Shown here: positions 28,434 through 37,587 of the stretch, one piece after another
How the letters are laid out: each line of letters starts with the position of its first letter
Numbering within the stretch: the first letter of the stretch is position 1
Assembly: GCF_014268455.2 (NCBI RefSeq)
Contig: NZ_CP077085.1
Location: forward strand, 5,683,001-5,747,000
DNA from: Pseudomonas shahriarae
Lineage (GTDB): Bacteria > Pseudomonadota > Gammaproteobacteria > Pseudomonadales > Pseudomonadaceae
Length of the DNA stretch: 64,000 nt
Reading direction: 5' to 3'
Program-made: the position numbers and the translations under genes
The notes under the pieces: generated by a model
The model's database searches: none
Seen by the model: only the letters and a program-made list of their open reading frames with translations
Told to the model about the DNA's origin: nothing

Positions 28434-28952
28434 TTATTCCTCGCTGCGCAGTTGCAGTTCCACCATCAAATCATCGGCCAGGGTTTCCAGGGCGGCTTGC
28501 AGCGTGTCCAGTGCCAGGCTGGACGGCACCGCCAACGCGGCCTCGGCGTGAAACAACGGGTCACTGCTCATGGGCGCCGGACGCACGTCGGTGCTCAGGC
28601 GTTCCAGGTTGACCCCTTGCTTGCTCAACAGCGCGGTGATCTCGCGCACGATCCCCGGCCGGTCATTGCCCACCAGGGTCATCAGGATCGGTTTGCTCGC
28701 CGAGGCTTGCGCGCCGCTGCTCTCGCCCACCAGCACGCGGATGCCATGGGTGGACAGGTCCTCCAGGGCGCTGACCAACTCACTGCGGTTTTCCATCGGC
28801 ACACTGACCCGCAGGATCCCGGCAAATTGCCCGGCCATATGGGCCATGCGACTTTCCAGCCAGTTGCCGCCGCGCTCGGCAATGCAGTGGGCAACACGTT
28901 CGACCACGCCGGGTTTGTCGGCGGCGATCACGGTGAGTACGAGATGGTCCAT
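28434..28952 (-). CDS. gcvR: Glycine cleavage system regulator, two ACT domains
   Basis: 172-aa protein built of two ACT-type modules; the openings LVLTVIAADKPGVVERVA and LMTLVGNDRPGIVREIT (about residues 3-20 and 91-107) each show the ACT DxPG turn. GcvR binds GcvA and turns glycine cleavage genes off when glycine is low. No gcv genes lie close by. Regulation of glycine use fits the sarcosine and GlyA genes elsewhere in the window, but this link is inference. Confidence 0.85.
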   Translation of the reverse strand: MDHLVLTVIAADKPGVVERVAHCIAERGGNWLESRMAHMAGQFAGILRVSVPMENRSELVSALEDLSTHGIRVLVGESSGAQASASKPILMTLVGNDRPGIVREITALLSKQGVNLERLSTDVRPAPMSSDPLFHAEAALAVPSSLALDTLQAALETLADDLMVELQLRSEE

Positions 28953-29472
28953 GGCAACAGCCCTCTTGTTGTGGATTAGCCAGTATAGGCAGATACGGGT
29001 ACCGGTTGGCTCATGTGGCAGTTGGCTTGCCGGCGATGCGGGTGCTGCGGTGTAGAGGCCATCGCAGGCAAGCCAGCTCCCACATTGATCGCATGGCGGT
29101 GAGGAAAAACAAATCGTGTACCATTTTTATATTTATCTGGAACAATCCATTGGTTTTTTGAGAACATCCCATACCCCGCTGTGACCGTACAACCAAAGTG
29201 GGTCGCTAAACGACGTATTTAGTCTAATTTTCACAACCGCAACTCATCATGTAGTATGCCTCGGCGCGCACTACATAACGTTAGGTCGATGTCTGCCCAG
29301 GCGCCGTCGTAACCCCGAACACCCCGTCAGCAAGCCTTGCGCCGTTGATTGGAACCACCCAGCCGCCGTGATGGCATGTACTGGTGCCGGGTTTGTGGTT
29401 TAAATGGCCAGAGGCTTCATTGGTAAATTGAAAAGCTGAAAAGCGAATTAGCTCCGCAGAGTGAGGCAAGCA
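28953..29472 (+). promoter_or_regulatory. Long leader region of glcB with a REP doublet
   Basis: 520 bases with no gene seen. A REP doublet at 29014-29084 pairs CAGTTGGCTTGCCGGCGATG with an inverted arm CATCGCAGGCAAGCCAGCT. The AT-rich stretch 29105-29160 may hold the promoter of glcB. Confidence 0.5.
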
Positions 29473-31650
29473 ATGACTGAACACGTTCAAGTCGGTGGCC
29501 TGCAGGTCGCCAAAGTCCTGTTCGACTTCGTGAACAACGAAGCCATTCCCGGTACCGGCCTGACCGCCGACCAGTTCTGGGCCGGTGCCGACAAGGTCAT
29601 CCACGACCTGGCACCGAAGAACAAAGCCCTACTCGCCAAACGCGACGATTTCCAAGCGCGAATCGATACCTGGCACCAGACCCATGCCGGCCAGGCCCAC
29701 GACGCGGTGGCCTACAAAGCCTTCCTGCAAGATATCGGCTACCTGCTGCCAGAAGCGGCGGATTTCCAGGCGACCACCCAAAACGTCGATGACGAAATCG
29801 CCCGCATGGCCGGCCCGCAGCTGGTGGTGCCGGTGATGAATGCGCGGTTCGCCCTCAACGCCTCCAACGCGCGCTGGGGCTCGCTGTACGACGCACTGTA
29901 TGGCACCGACGCCATCAGCGAAGCCAACGGCGCCGAGAAAGGCCAGGGCTACAACAAGGTGCGTGGCGACAAAGTCATCGCCTTCGCCCGTGCCTTCCTC
30001 GACGAAGCCGCACCGCTGACCGCCGGCAGCCACGTTGACTCCACCGGTTACAAGATCGTCGACGGCAAGCTGGTGGTCAGCCTCAAGGGCGGCAGCAACA
30101 GCGGCCTGCGCAGCGACGCCCAGTTGATCGGCTACCAGGGCGACGCCGCCCAGCCCATCGCACTCTTGTTGAAGCACAACGGCCTGCATTTCGAAATCCA
30201 GGTTGACCCCAGCACCCCGGTCGGCCAGACCGACGCCGCCGGCGTCAAAGACATCCTGATGGAAGCCGCGCTGACCACCATCATGGACTGCGAAGACTCC
30301 GTTGCCGCCGTCGATGCCGATGACAAAGTGGTGATCTACCGCAACTGGCTCGGCCTGATGAAGGGCGACCTGGCCGAAGAAGTGGCCAAGGGCGGCAAGA
30401 CCTTCACCCGCACCATGAACGCCGACCGCACCTACACCGGTGTCGATGGTAATGCCGTGACCTTGCATGGTCGCTCGCTGTTGTTCGTGCGTAACGTTGG
30501 CCACCTGATGACCATCGACGCGATCCTCGACGCCCAGGGCAATGAAGTGCCCGAAGGCATCCTCGATGGCTTGATCACCAGCCTGGCGGCGATCCACAGC
30601 CTCAATGGCAACAACAGCCGCAAGAACAGCCGCACCGGCTCCGTGTACATCGTTAAACCGAAAATGCACGGCCCGGAAGAAGCGGCGTTCACCAACGAGA
30701 TGTTCGGCCGCATCGAAGACGTACTGAACCTGCCGCGCAACACCCTCAAGGTCGGGATCATGGACGAGGAACGCCGTACCACGGTCAACCTCAAGGCCTG
30801 CATCAAGGCGGCCAGCGAGCGCGTGGTGTTTATCAACACCGGCTTCCTCGACCGTACCGGCGACGAAATCCACACCTCCATGGAAGCGGGCGCGATGGTG
30901 CGCAAAGCTGCCATGAAGGCCGAAAAATGGATCGGCGCCTACGAGAACTGGAACGTCGATATCGGCCTGAGCACCGGCCTGCAAGGCCGTGCGCAGATCG
31001 GTAAAGGCATGTGGGCCATGCCCGACCTGATGGCGGCCATGCTCGAGCAGAAAATCGCGCACCCGCTGGCCGGTGCCAACACCGCTTGGGTGCCGTCGCC
31101 GACCGCCGCGGCATTGCACGCGCTGCATTACCACAAGGTCGATGTATTCGCCCGCCAGGCTGAACTGGCCAAGCGCGAACGCGCGTCGGTGGACGACATC
31201 CTGACCATCCCCCTGGCGCAGAATACCGACTGGTCCGAGGAAGAAATCCGCAACGAACTGGACAACAACGCCCAGGGCATCCTCGGCTATGTGGTGCGCT
31301 GGATCGACCAGGGCGTGGGTTGCTCGAAAGTACCAGACATCAACGATGTGGGCCTGATGGAAGACCGCGCCACCCTGCGTATTTCCAGCCAGCACATTGC
31401 CAACTGGCTGCGCCATGGCGTGGTCAGCGAAGCCCAGGTCATGGAAAGCCTCAAGCGCATGGCGCCGGTGGTGGATCGGCAGAATGCCGGTGATGCGCTG
31501 TACCGCCCGCTGGCACCGGATTTCGACAGCAATATCGCGTTCCAGGCCGCGGTGGAGTTGGTGATTGAAGGGACCAAGCAGCCCAATGGTTATACCGAGC
31601 CGGTGTTGCATCGTCGGCGTAGGGAGTTCAAGGCCAAGAATGGTTTGTAA
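29473..31650 (+). CDS. glcB: Malate synthase G
   Basis: 725-aa single-chain malate synthase that joins glyoxylate and acetyl-CoA. The length is typical of isoform G. Conserved blocks include [31 protein letters not shown], and [13 protein letters not shown] with the acid residues of the active site. The ATG at 29473 gives [10 protein letters not shown]; the GTG at 29461 adds four residues and is less likely. It is a single-gene unit ended by a strong terminator. Confidence 0.97.
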   Translation: MTEHVQVGGLQVAKVLFDFVNNEAIPGTGLTADQFWAGADKVIHDLAPKNKALLAKRDDFQARIDTWHQTHAGQAHDAVAYKAFLQDIGYLLPEAADFQATTQNVDDEIARMAGPQLVVPVMNARFALNASNARWGSLYDALYGTDAISEANGAEKGQGYNKVRGDKVIAFARAFLDEAAPLTAGSHVDSTGYKIVDGKLVVSLKGGSNSGLRSDAQLIGYQGDAAQPIALLLKHNGLHFEIQVDPSTPVGQTDAAGVKDILMEAALTTIMDCEDSVAAVDADDKVVIYRNWLGLMKGDLAEEVAKGGKTFTRTMNADRTYTGVDGNAVTLHGRSLLFVRNVGHLMTIDAILDAQGNEVPEGILDGLITSLAAIHSLNGNNSRKNSRTGSVYIVKPKMHGPEEAAFTNEMFGRIEDVLNLPRNTLKVGIMDEERRTTVNLKACIKAASERVVFINTGFLDRTGDEIHTSMEAGAMVRKAAMKAEKWIGAYENWNVDIGLSTGLQGRAQIGKGMWAMPDLMAAMLEQKIAHPLAGANTAWVPSPTAAALHALHYHKVDVFARQAELAKRERASVDDILTIPLAQNTDWSEEEIRNELDNNAQGILGYVVRWIDQGVGCSKVPDINDVGLMEDRATLRISSQHIANWLRHGVVSEAQVMESLKRMAPVVDRQNAGDALYRPLAPDFDSNIAFQAAVELVIEGTKQPNGYTEPVLHRRRREFKAKNGL

Positions 31651-31666
31651 CTGGTCATTGAAATGA

Positions 31667-31698
31667 AAAAGCCCCGGTCCTATGACCGGGGCTTTTTT
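31667..31698 (+). terminator. Intrinsic terminator of glcB
   Basis: Stem of AAAAGCCCCGGTC (31667-31679) with GACCGGGGCTTTT, then a T-run. The IS element begins 9 bases further on. Confidence 0.93.
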
Positions 31699-31759
31699 AT
31701 GTTGCATGTCCCGTCCTGAATAAGGTTTACACCTTCTGACCTATCTTCAGGAGGAGTCA

Positions 31760-32161
31760 ATGGAATCGGGCAAAAGGCGGAGCCAGCGTGACTACACGTT
31801 AGCCTTTAAATTATCGGTCGTAGACCAGGTCGAAAAGGGCGAGTTGAGTTATAAAGAGGCTCAACGGCGCTATGGCATCCAGGGCCGGTCCACGGTACTG
31901 GTCTGGTTACGCAAGTACGGCCGGCAGGACTGGAGCCAAGGCGCCTCAATTCGAGAGCCGAGGAGCAGGTCCATGACCGAGCCAACCCTCCCGCTGACCC
32001 CCGAGCAGCGGATCAAAGAACTCGAAGAACAGCTGGCGCTAAGCAATCAGAAAGCGCAATTCTTCGAAGCCGTCGTGAATGTTCTGAAGAATGACTACGG
32101 TGTTTCCGTCGTAAAAAAGCGACCCGGCAAGTCCTCTCGCAAGGGCAAATCCAAGGCCTGA
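31760..32161 (+). CDS. IS3-family transposase OrfA
   Basis: 133-aa DNA-binding part of the transposase with an N-terminal helix-turn-helix (ELSYKEAQRRYGIQGRSTVLVWLRK region, residues 29-53) and a C-terminal heptad helix (IKELEEQLALSNQKAQFFEAVV). GGAGG lies at 31750-31754, 5 bases before the ATG. The slip site at 32113-32119 lets ribosomes continue into the orfB frame to make OrfAB. Confidence 0.93.
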   Translation: MESGKRRSQRDYTLAFKLSVVDQVEKGELSYKEAQRRYGIQGRSTVLVWLRKYGRQDWSQGASIREPRSRSMTEPTLPLTPEQRIKELEEQLALSNQKAQFFEAVVNVLKNDYGVSVVKKRPGKSSRKGKSKA

Positions 32162-32184
32162 GCATCACCAGGGCTTGCCTGTTC

Positions 32185-32982
32185 ATGGGCATTTCGCGCC
32201 AAGCGTATTACCAACGCAATCGGGCTTTCGACGAGAGAGCTCGTCAAGATCAAGAAGTCATGGACTTTGTTCTTGAAAAGCGCCGCCGTCAGCCTCGGAT
32301 AGGCACGCGCAAGCTGCATTACCTGATGAGCGTCGAAGTTGGCGCATCAGTGCGGGTCGGCAGAGACCGCCTGTTTAGCATCCTGCGCAATGCTCGAAAA
32401 CTGGTTGTGCGCAAACGGGCTTACCACAAAACGACGGACAGTCATCACCGCTTTCGCCGCCATCCCAACCTGCTCAAAGCAGGTCAGGAGCAGGTCGTGG
32501 CCAATAGGCCAGAACAGGTCTGGGTTGCAGACATAACCTACCTGCCGACACAGGAAAGCGTGGCTTATGTGAGCCTGGTGACAGACGCCTACTCACGCAA
32601 GATCGTAGGCCATCATGTGCATGAGAGCTTGCATACCGAGTCGGTGATCAAAGCGATGGAAAAGGCCGTTGGCGAACGCCGAAGCACGCTGCCACTGATC
32701 CATCACTCAGACCGCGGAGCCCAATACTGCTCTGAGCTTTATCAACGCTTGCACGCTAGTCATGGCGTCAGATGCTCAATGACCGACGGCTATGACTGCT
32801 ACCAGAATGCTCTGGCAGAGAGGATAAACGGCATTTTGAAGACCGAGTTCCTGCTGTATCGCCCTAAAAATCTGGCGGACGCAGTGAAAATGGTGGATGA
32901 GTCGGTGCTGATCTACAACGGGGAACGGCCACACCTGTCCCTGAAATACAAAACGCCCGATGCAGTGCATCGGGCGTTTTGA
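32185..32982 (+). CDS. IS3-family transposase OrfB (DDE integrase core)
   Basis: 265-aa catalytic half as read from its first ATG; the frame is open upstream to the slip site, so the real product is mainly the OrfAB fusion. The rve core shows the D-D-E set: VADITYLP, HHSDRGAQY, and NALAERINGILK with Glu about 35 residues after the second Asp. No stop or frameshift interrupts it. Its last codons lie inside a perfect palindrome at 32950-32980. Confidence 0.94.
   Translation: MGISRQAYYQRNRAFDERARQDQEVMDFVLEKRRRQPRIGTRKLHYLMSVEVGASVRVGRDRLFSILRNARKLVVRKRAYHKTTDSHHRFRRHPNLLKAGQEQVVANRPEQVWVADITYLPTQESVAYVSLVTDAYSRKIVGHHVHESLHTESVIKAMEKAVGERRSTLPLIHHSDRGAQYCSELYQRLHASHGVRCSMTDGYDCYQNALAERINGILKTEFLLYRPKNLADAVKMVDESVLIYNGERPHLSLKYKTPDAVHRAF
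32950..32981 (+). terminator. Terminator palindrome embedded in the end of orfB
   Basis: Perfect 15-base inverted repeat, arms 32950-32964 and 32966-32980, ending in TTTT within the stop codon region. It codes for the last residues and also makes a transcription stop. Confidence 0.75.
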
Positions 32983-33026
32983 GACTGAAATAGGTGTAAA
33001 CCTATTTCAGGACTAGACAGCAAGGC

Positions 33027-33413
33027 TTAACCTGAAACCACAATCAGGTAACTACCCGACAGCTCCAACTTACTGCCTTGCCCTGAGCCCGTTCCGTCAA
33101 CCTTCAAGCCGATCAACTGACCGGTATGGTTATTACCGACGACTTTCACAACGATGGTGCCTGCAACTGGATGAGTGAATGTGCTTCCGGTTGCATCTAA
33201 ATATTCAATTCCAAACTGAGTATGCGTCAGGGTATGAGTCCCGTTCTTCAGGTCCTGGCCGTAATTAATTGTCAGGTGGGTAGTAATATCTGTGTCCATT
33301 CTGACCTGGGAAGGGATACCAAAAAACTGATTCGGAGAAAATACCTCCTGCTGACCATTGATAGAGGCGTGAATATTAGCGCTGTGTTGCGGGTTGTTTT
33401 TTTCAGTACTCAT
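33027..33413 (-). CDS. Unrecognised beta-rich small protein
   Basis: 128-aa protein that I do not recognise. It is rich in Thr, Gly, Asn and Val with alternating hydrophobic residues (GTIVVKVVG, KLELSGSYLIVVSG), which suggests an all-beta fold. It has no signal peptide or membrane helix and only a short polar start (MSTEKNNPQHSAN). Base composition is clearly less GC-rich than neighbouring genes, which hints at transfer. Minus-strand AGGAG lies 5 bases before the ATG. It is isolated, with the IS element 8 bases beyond its stop. Confidence 0.75.
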   Translation of the reverse strand: MSTEKNNPQHSANIHASINGQQEVFSPNQFFGIPSQVRMDTDITTHLTINYGQDLKNGTHTLTHTQFGIEYLDATGSTFTHPVAGTIVVKVVGNNHTGQLIGLKVDGTGSGQGSKLELSGSYLIVVSG

Positions 33414-33500
33414 AATGAACTCCTGTTCGCGTCATTTAGAGGCGCTGATCCCAAACCAGCTCCCTCCCAACGATTAAACAAGCGCCACTCAAACCGCCGA

Positions 33501-33520
33501 TACTGTGAAATCTGACAGTA
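33501..33520 (-). promoter_or_regulatory. Palindrome upstream of the beta-rich protein gene
   Basis: TACTGT-N8-ACAGTA, a perfect 6-base dyad 87 bases ahead of the start on the minus strand and just past the end of the response regulator gene. It could be an operator or a weak transcription stop. Confidence 0.35.
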
Positions 33521-33543
33521 CTGACCAACGGTAAAAACACCCC

Positions 33544-33990
33544 CTACTGCGCCATCCCCAGCTCGCGTTTGACCATCTTCGCCAACTTCACGCTATCAAT
33601 CGGCTTGAGCAAAAAGTCCACCACGCTCAGGTGCATCGCGTCGATCACGTCCGGTGCCTCGGCATCCCCCGACATGATGATGATCGGCAACGCAGCCCGG
33701 GTGGACTCGCGTACTTTGCGGATCAGTTCCAGGCCGTTGCTGGGCGCCATGCGCAAATCGGTGATCAACAAACCAATGGATGTGCTGGCATTCAAGAGTT
33801 CCCAGGCCGCCTCGCCGCTGTCTGCCGTCATGCAGCGAATGCCATCCAGCCCAAGAATCTCCGCCAACAGTTCACGGGCATCTTTATCGTCATCAACGAT
33901 CAGTACCCGCTGCGGCGGTAGATCAGGCTCCAGCATCACGGCGCTTAACGCCTCGCGCTCGGCATCGCTCAAAATATCTTGGTCGGGCAT
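33544..33990 (-). CDS. Single-domain response regulator
   Basis: 148-aa protein with a short N-terminal tail and one receiver domain (residues about 27-146): acidic pocket IVDDDKD, phosphoacceptor Asp78 in LLITDLRM, switch Ser in IIMSGD and Lys in FLLKPI. There is no output domain. The start at 33990 (MPDQDILSD) is preferred to a longer frame reaching 34056. No kinase gene is adjacent. It is divergent to the cNMP/CBS protein gene. Confidence 0.88.
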   Translation of the reverse strand: MPDQDILSDAEREALSAVMLEPDLPPQRVLIVDDDKDARELLAEILGLDGIRCMTADSGEAAWELLNASTSIGLLITDLRMAPSNGLELIRKVRESTRAALPIIIMSGDAEAPDVIDAMHLSVVDFLLKPIDSVKLAKMVKRELGMAQ

Positions 33991-34075
33991 ATATTTCTCA
34001 GCAGTTGCACTCAATCTCCCAGCACAGAAGTCAGACATCACCGGAAGGGCGAACAATGTGCACTTCGTCGGATAG

Positions 34076-34134
34076 TTTTCCTAGTGGGCGTTCTACGGGG
34101 TCTGGACGATATTCATGTAAGGTTTTTCCCTAGT
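34076..34134 (+). promoter_or_regulatory. Repeated TTTTCC-TAGT motif before the CBS/DUF294 gene
   Basis: TTTTCCTAGT at 34076-34085 and TTTTTCCCTAGT at 34123-34134 are spaced close to 48 bases in the same direction. They may be activator sites for the gene at 34199. Confidence 0.4.
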
Positions 34135-34198
34135 CATTGAAGGCCGGATAGCTACCTAGACTTACGTCCAATGGGCACCCGCCGCGTGGGGGTCGACC

Positions 34199-36160
34199 AT
34201 GAGGGACGATAACGACAAAAAAACTGCGGTCATGGTTATGAGTAAAGCTGATGCTTTCACCCAGGCAGGGAAAACTGCGGTATTGCAGAACATTCACGGC
34301 ACCCTGCAATTCCTGCAACGCTTCCCTCCGTTCAATCAGATGGAAAACGCCCACCTGGCGTTTCTGGTGGAGCAGTGCCAGTTGCGCTTCTACGGCCCCG
34401 GCGAGAGCATTCTCAAACCGTCGGCAGGCCCTGTGGAGCACTTCTACATCGTCAAACAGGGGCGGGTGATCGGCGAGCGGCCGGATTCGGCGCAAACCAC
34501 CTTCGAAATCACCACCGGCGAATGCTTCCCCCTGGCCGCGCTACTGGGGGAACGGGCGACGCGAACTGAGCACAAGGCCGCCGAAGACACGTTCTGCCTG
34601 CAATTGAACAAGCCGGCGTTTATCAAGTTGTTTGCCCTGTCCGGACCGTTTCGCGACTTTGCCTTGCGTGGGGTCAGCAGCCTGTTGGACCAGGTCAACC
34701 AGCAAGTCCAGCAAAAGGCCGTGGAAACCCTCGGCACCCAGTATTCGTTGAACACCCGCCTGGGCGAGCTGGCCATGCGTCACCCCGTGACCTGCAGACC
34801 GCGGACGCCGCTGCGTGAGGCGGTCACACTGATGCATGAGCAGCAGGTCGGCAGCATTGTGGTGGTCGATGAACACAAGGCGCCCCTGGGGATTTTCACC
34901 CTGCGTGACCTGCGCCATGTCGTGGCCGAAGGCACCAGCGATTTCACCCAGGCCATCGAACAGCATATGACCCAGGCGCCCTTCTTCCTCAGCCCGGATC
35001 ACAGCGCCTTCGACGCGGCGATTGCCATGACCGAACGGCATATCGCCCATGTGTGCCTGGTCAAGGACCGGCGCCTGTGTGGAGTGGTGTCCGAGCGCGA
35101 TCTGTTTTCCCTGCAACGGGTTGACCTGGTCCACCTGGCACGCACCATCCGCAATGCACCACGGGTGGAAAACCTGGTGGCGATCCGTGGCGAGATCAGC
35201 CAATTGGTGGAGCGCATGCTGGCCCACGGCGCGTCCTCGACCCAGATCACCCATATCATCACCCTGCTCAACGATCACACGGTATGCCGGGTCATCGAGC
35301 TGAGCATCGCAGACAAGGGCGACCCCGGCGTGCCATTCAGTTGGCTGTGTTTTGGCAGCGAAGGCCGCCGTGAGCAGACGCTGCACACCGACCAGGACAA
35401 CGGCATCCTGTTCGATGCCCGCGATGCCGCCCACGCCGCCGAGATTCGTGGCCTGCTGTTGCCCCTGGCGCAGCAGATCAATCAAAGCCTGGCGCTGTGC
35501 GGTTTCACCCTGTGCAAGGGCAATATCATGGCCGGCAACCCCGAGCTGTGCCTGTCCCGTGCCGAATGGGCCCGGCGCTTTGCCGCATTTATCCGCGAAG
35601 CGACGCCAGAGAACCTGCTCAAGTCCAGCATCTACTTCGACCTGCGGGTGGTGTGGGGCGATGAGCAAGGCTGCGAGCAACTGCGCCAGGGCATGCTTGA
35701 GCAAGTGGCGGACAATCGCCTGTTCCAACGGATGATGGCCGAGAACGCCTTGCGCCAGCGCCCGCCGGTGGGGCGTTTCCGTGACTTCGTGCTGACGCGC
35801 AAAGGCTCGGACAAGGCCACCCTCGACCTCAAGGTGCAGGGCCTCACGCCCTTCGTCGACGGTGCCCGCCTGCTGGCCCTGGCCAATGGCATCGCCACCA
35901 ACAACACCCTGGAGCGCTTGCGTCAGCTGGTGGATAAAGAGGTGATCGAACGCCTGGACGGCGCGGCCTATGAAGAGGCCTACCACTTTATCCAGCAAAC
36001 CCGTATGCAGCAGCACCAGTTGCAAACCCGCGAGAACCAGCCCTACTCCAACCGGGTCGACCCCGACAGCCTCAACCACCTGGACCGGCGCATCCTGCGT
36101 GAGTCCCTGCGCCAGGCCCAACGCCTGCAAAGCAGCCTGGCCCTGAGGTATCAGCTGTGA
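34199..36160 (+). CDS. cNMP-binding / CBS / DUF294 nucleotidyltransferase-like protein
   Basis: 653-aa cytosolic signalling protein with, in order, a cyclic-nucleotide-binding-like domain (about 40-160), two CBS motifs (about 195-310), a DUF294 nucleotidyltransferase-like domain (GSEGRREQTLHTDQDNGI, about 383-400, keeping the GS and DxD features), and a C-terminal DUF294-associated helical domain. The start is uncertain; 34238 (MSKADAFTQ) is the other choice. It overlaps the exonuclease gene by 4 bases. I recall this pair next to acetate-switch genes in other gammaproteobacteria. Confidence 0.88.
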   Translation: MRDDNDKKTAVMVMSKADAFTQAGKTAVLQNIHGTLQFLQRFPPFNQMENAHLAFLVEQCQLRFYGPGESILKPSAGPVEHFYIVKQGRVIGERPDSAQTTFEITTGECFPLAALLGERATRTEHKAAEDTFCLQLNKPAFIKLFALSGPFRDFALRGVSSLLDQVNQQVQQKAVETLGTQYSLNTRLGELAMRHPVTCRPRTPLREAVTLMHEQQVGSIVVVDEHKAPLGIFTLRDLRHVVAEGTSDFTQAIEQHMTQAPFFLSPDHSAFDAAIAMTERHIAHVCLVKDRRLCGVVSERDLFSLQRVDLVHLARTIRNAPRVENLVAIRGEISQLVERMLAHGASSTQITHIITLLNDHTVCRVIELSIADKGDPGVPFSWLCFGSEGRREQTLHTDQDNGILFDARDAAHAAEIRGLLLPLAQQINQSLALCGFTLCKGNIMAGNPELCLSRAEWARRFAAFIREATPENLLKSSIYFDLRVVWGDEQGCEQLRQGMLEQVADNRLFQRMMAENALRQRPPVGRFRDFVLTRKGSDKATLDLKVQGLTPFVDGARLLALANGIATNNTLERLRQLVDKEVIERLDGAAYEEAYHFIQQTRMQQHQLQTRENQPYSNRVDPDSLNHLDRRILRESLRQAQRLQSSLALRYQL

Positions 36161-36864
36161 GCCTGTTCAGTTGGCTGCGCCCTGCCCGGCCAGGCCTGAA
36201 TGCCCAGCAACAGGCGCGCCTGCAACAACTGGCTGCCCCCAAGGCACTCGGCGAACACAGTCTGCGCGAGCAGCGCTGGGTGGTACTGGACCTGGAAACC
36301 AGCGGCCTGAACCTCAATCGCGACCAGGTGCTGTCGATTGGCGCGGTGGTGATCGAAGACGGCGCGGTCGACTTTTCCCAGCAGTTCGAACGTACCCTGC
36401 AACGGGCCGACAACAAAATCAGCCCCAGCGTGCTGATCCATGGCCTGGGCCCCAGTGCGATCGCTGCCGGATGCGATCCAGCCGAGGCGTTACTGGACTT
36501 CATGGACTTTGTCGGCGACAGCCCGCTGCTGGCGTTCCACGCACCATTCGACCAGCACATGCTTGGCCGAGCGCTCAAGGACAGCCTGGGTTATCGCCTG
36601 ACCCATCCGTTCCTCGACGTGGCAGACCTGGCGCCCATGCTGTGCCCCCAGGCGCATATCCGCGAAGCCGGCCTGGATGACTGGATTGCCCATTTCAACC
36701 TGCAAGTGGGCGAACGCCATCACGCCAGCGCCGATGCCCTGGCCACCGCAGAGTTGATGTTGATTCTATTCAGCCGTGCCCGCCAGCAAGGGCTGGACAG
36801 CCCTGCCGCGTTGCAACAACGCCTGAGCCAGTGGAAACGTCGCAAACAAGCCCCTTCCTTCTAA
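36157..36864 (+). CDS. DnaQ-like 3'-5' exonuclease
   Basis: 235-aa DEDD-family exonuclease. Exo I is VVLDLETSGL with Asp and Glu, Exo II lies in the FHAPFDQHML region, and Exo III is HHASADALATAEL, the DEDDh type with His. The first 40 residues form a basic tail. It overlaps the upstream gene by ATGA-type coupling, so the two proteins probably act together. It is not the Pol III epsilon subunit. Confidence 0.9.
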   Translation: MSLFSWLRPARPGLNAQQQARLQQLAAPKALGEHSLREQRWVVLDLETSGLNLNRDQVLSIGAVVIEDGAVDFSQQFERTLQRADNKISPSVLIHGLGPSAIAAGCDPAEALLDFMDFVGDSPLLAFHAPFDQHMLGRALKDSLGYRLTHPFLDVADLAPMLCPQAHIREAGLDDWIAHFNLQVGERHHASADALATAELMLILFSRARQQGLDSPAALQQRLSQWKRRKQAPSF

Positions 36865-36899
36865 CGGCTGCCGCTCAGTTAAGAGAGGCAATCGGTAAC

Positions 36900-36967
36900 C
36901 TGTGGCGAGGGAGCTTGCTCCCGTTGGGGCGCGAAGCGGCCCTGAAACGGGAGCAAGCCCCCTCAGC
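36900..36967. repeat. REP doublet between exonuclease and sigma factor genes
   Basis: Arm GAGGGAGCTTGCTCCCGTT is matched by AACGGGAGCAAGCCCCCTC. Confidence 0.75.
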
Positions 36968-37025
36968 AACATCCGTCCCGCCCGACCAACGCCAATTGCA
37001 CCCATCCGCCACCTCTGCCACAATC

Positions 37026-37043
37026 GCGAATAATTCTCGTTAG
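37026..37043 (+). promoter_or_regulatory. Possible Fur box before the ECF sigma gene
   Basis: GCGAAT-A-ATTCTC inverted repeat (5 of 6 paired), 26 bases before the start. Position and AT-rich symmetry fit Fur control of iron-starvation sigma factors. Confidence 0.45.
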
Positions 37044-37068
37044 TTTAAACATCTCGATTGGTGATGCC

Positions 37069-37587
37069 TTGTCGTCAGCCCAAAGTCCCCACAGTGAGCT
37101 TGTTGGCACGTTGTACCGTGACCATCGCGGCTGGCTGCTGGCGTGGCTGCGGCGCAACGTGGCCTGCCCCAGTCGTGCCGAGGACCTGAGCCAGGACACC
37201 TTCATGCGCCTGCTGGGCCGTGAAGAACTGCGTGAACCCCGCGAACCCCGGGCGTTTCTGGTGGCTGTCGCAAAGGGCCTGTTGTTCGACTACTTTCGCC
37301 GCGCCGCGCTGGAACAGGCCTACCTCACCGAACTGATGCTGATCCCGGAAAGCGAACAGCCTTCCCCGGAAGAACAGCACCTGATCCTCGAAGACCTCAA
37401 AGCCATCGACCGCCTGCTTGGCAAGCTGTCCAGCAAGGCCCGCGCCGCGTTCCTCTATAACCGCCTGGACGGCCTGGGCCATGCCGAGATCGCCCAGCGC
37501 CTCGGCGTGTCGGTGCCCCGGGTACGGCAATATCTGGCTCAGGGGATCCGCCAGTGCTACATCGCCCTGTATGGCCAGCCGTTGTGA
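37069..37587 (+). CDS. ECF sigma factor of FecI type
   Basis: 172-aa sigma-70 family ECF factor. Region 2 shows RAEDLSQDTFMRLL and region 4 the HAEIAQRLGVSVPRVRQYLAQGI helix-turn-helix. No ATG or GTG gives a full region 2 in this frame, so the TTG at 37069 is taken as start. It directs transcription of the receptor gene when FecR passes on the ligand signal. The gene order sigma-FecR-receptor is that of ferrichrome-type uptake in P. putida as I remember it. Confidence 0.9.
   Translation: MSSAQSPHSELVGTLYRDHRGWLLAWLRRNVACPSRAEDLSQDTFMRLLGREELREPREPRAFLVAVAKGLLFDYFRRAALEQAYLTELMLIPESEQPSPEEQHLILEDLKAIDRLLGKLSSKARAAFLYNRLDGLGHAEIAQRLGVSVPRVRQYLAQGIRQCYIALYGQPL

Larger units (their letters stand above)
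31707..33019 (+). mobile_element. Intact IS3-family insertion sequence, 1313 bp
   Basis: Both ends are imperfect 30-base inverted repeats starting TGTC (left 31707-31736, right 32990-33019; about 26 of 30 match). A 3-base target duplication GCA flanks it (31704-31706 and 33020-33022). It holds orfA and orfB in a -1 frame arrangement with a slippery A-AAA-AAG at 32113-32119. All parts look undamaged, so it is probably active or recently inserted. Confidence 0.95.

Noticed and set aside
29629..31707. 692-codon frame antisense to glcB
   Set aside because: Shadow of malate synthase; starts within the terminator and IS border with no ribosome site.
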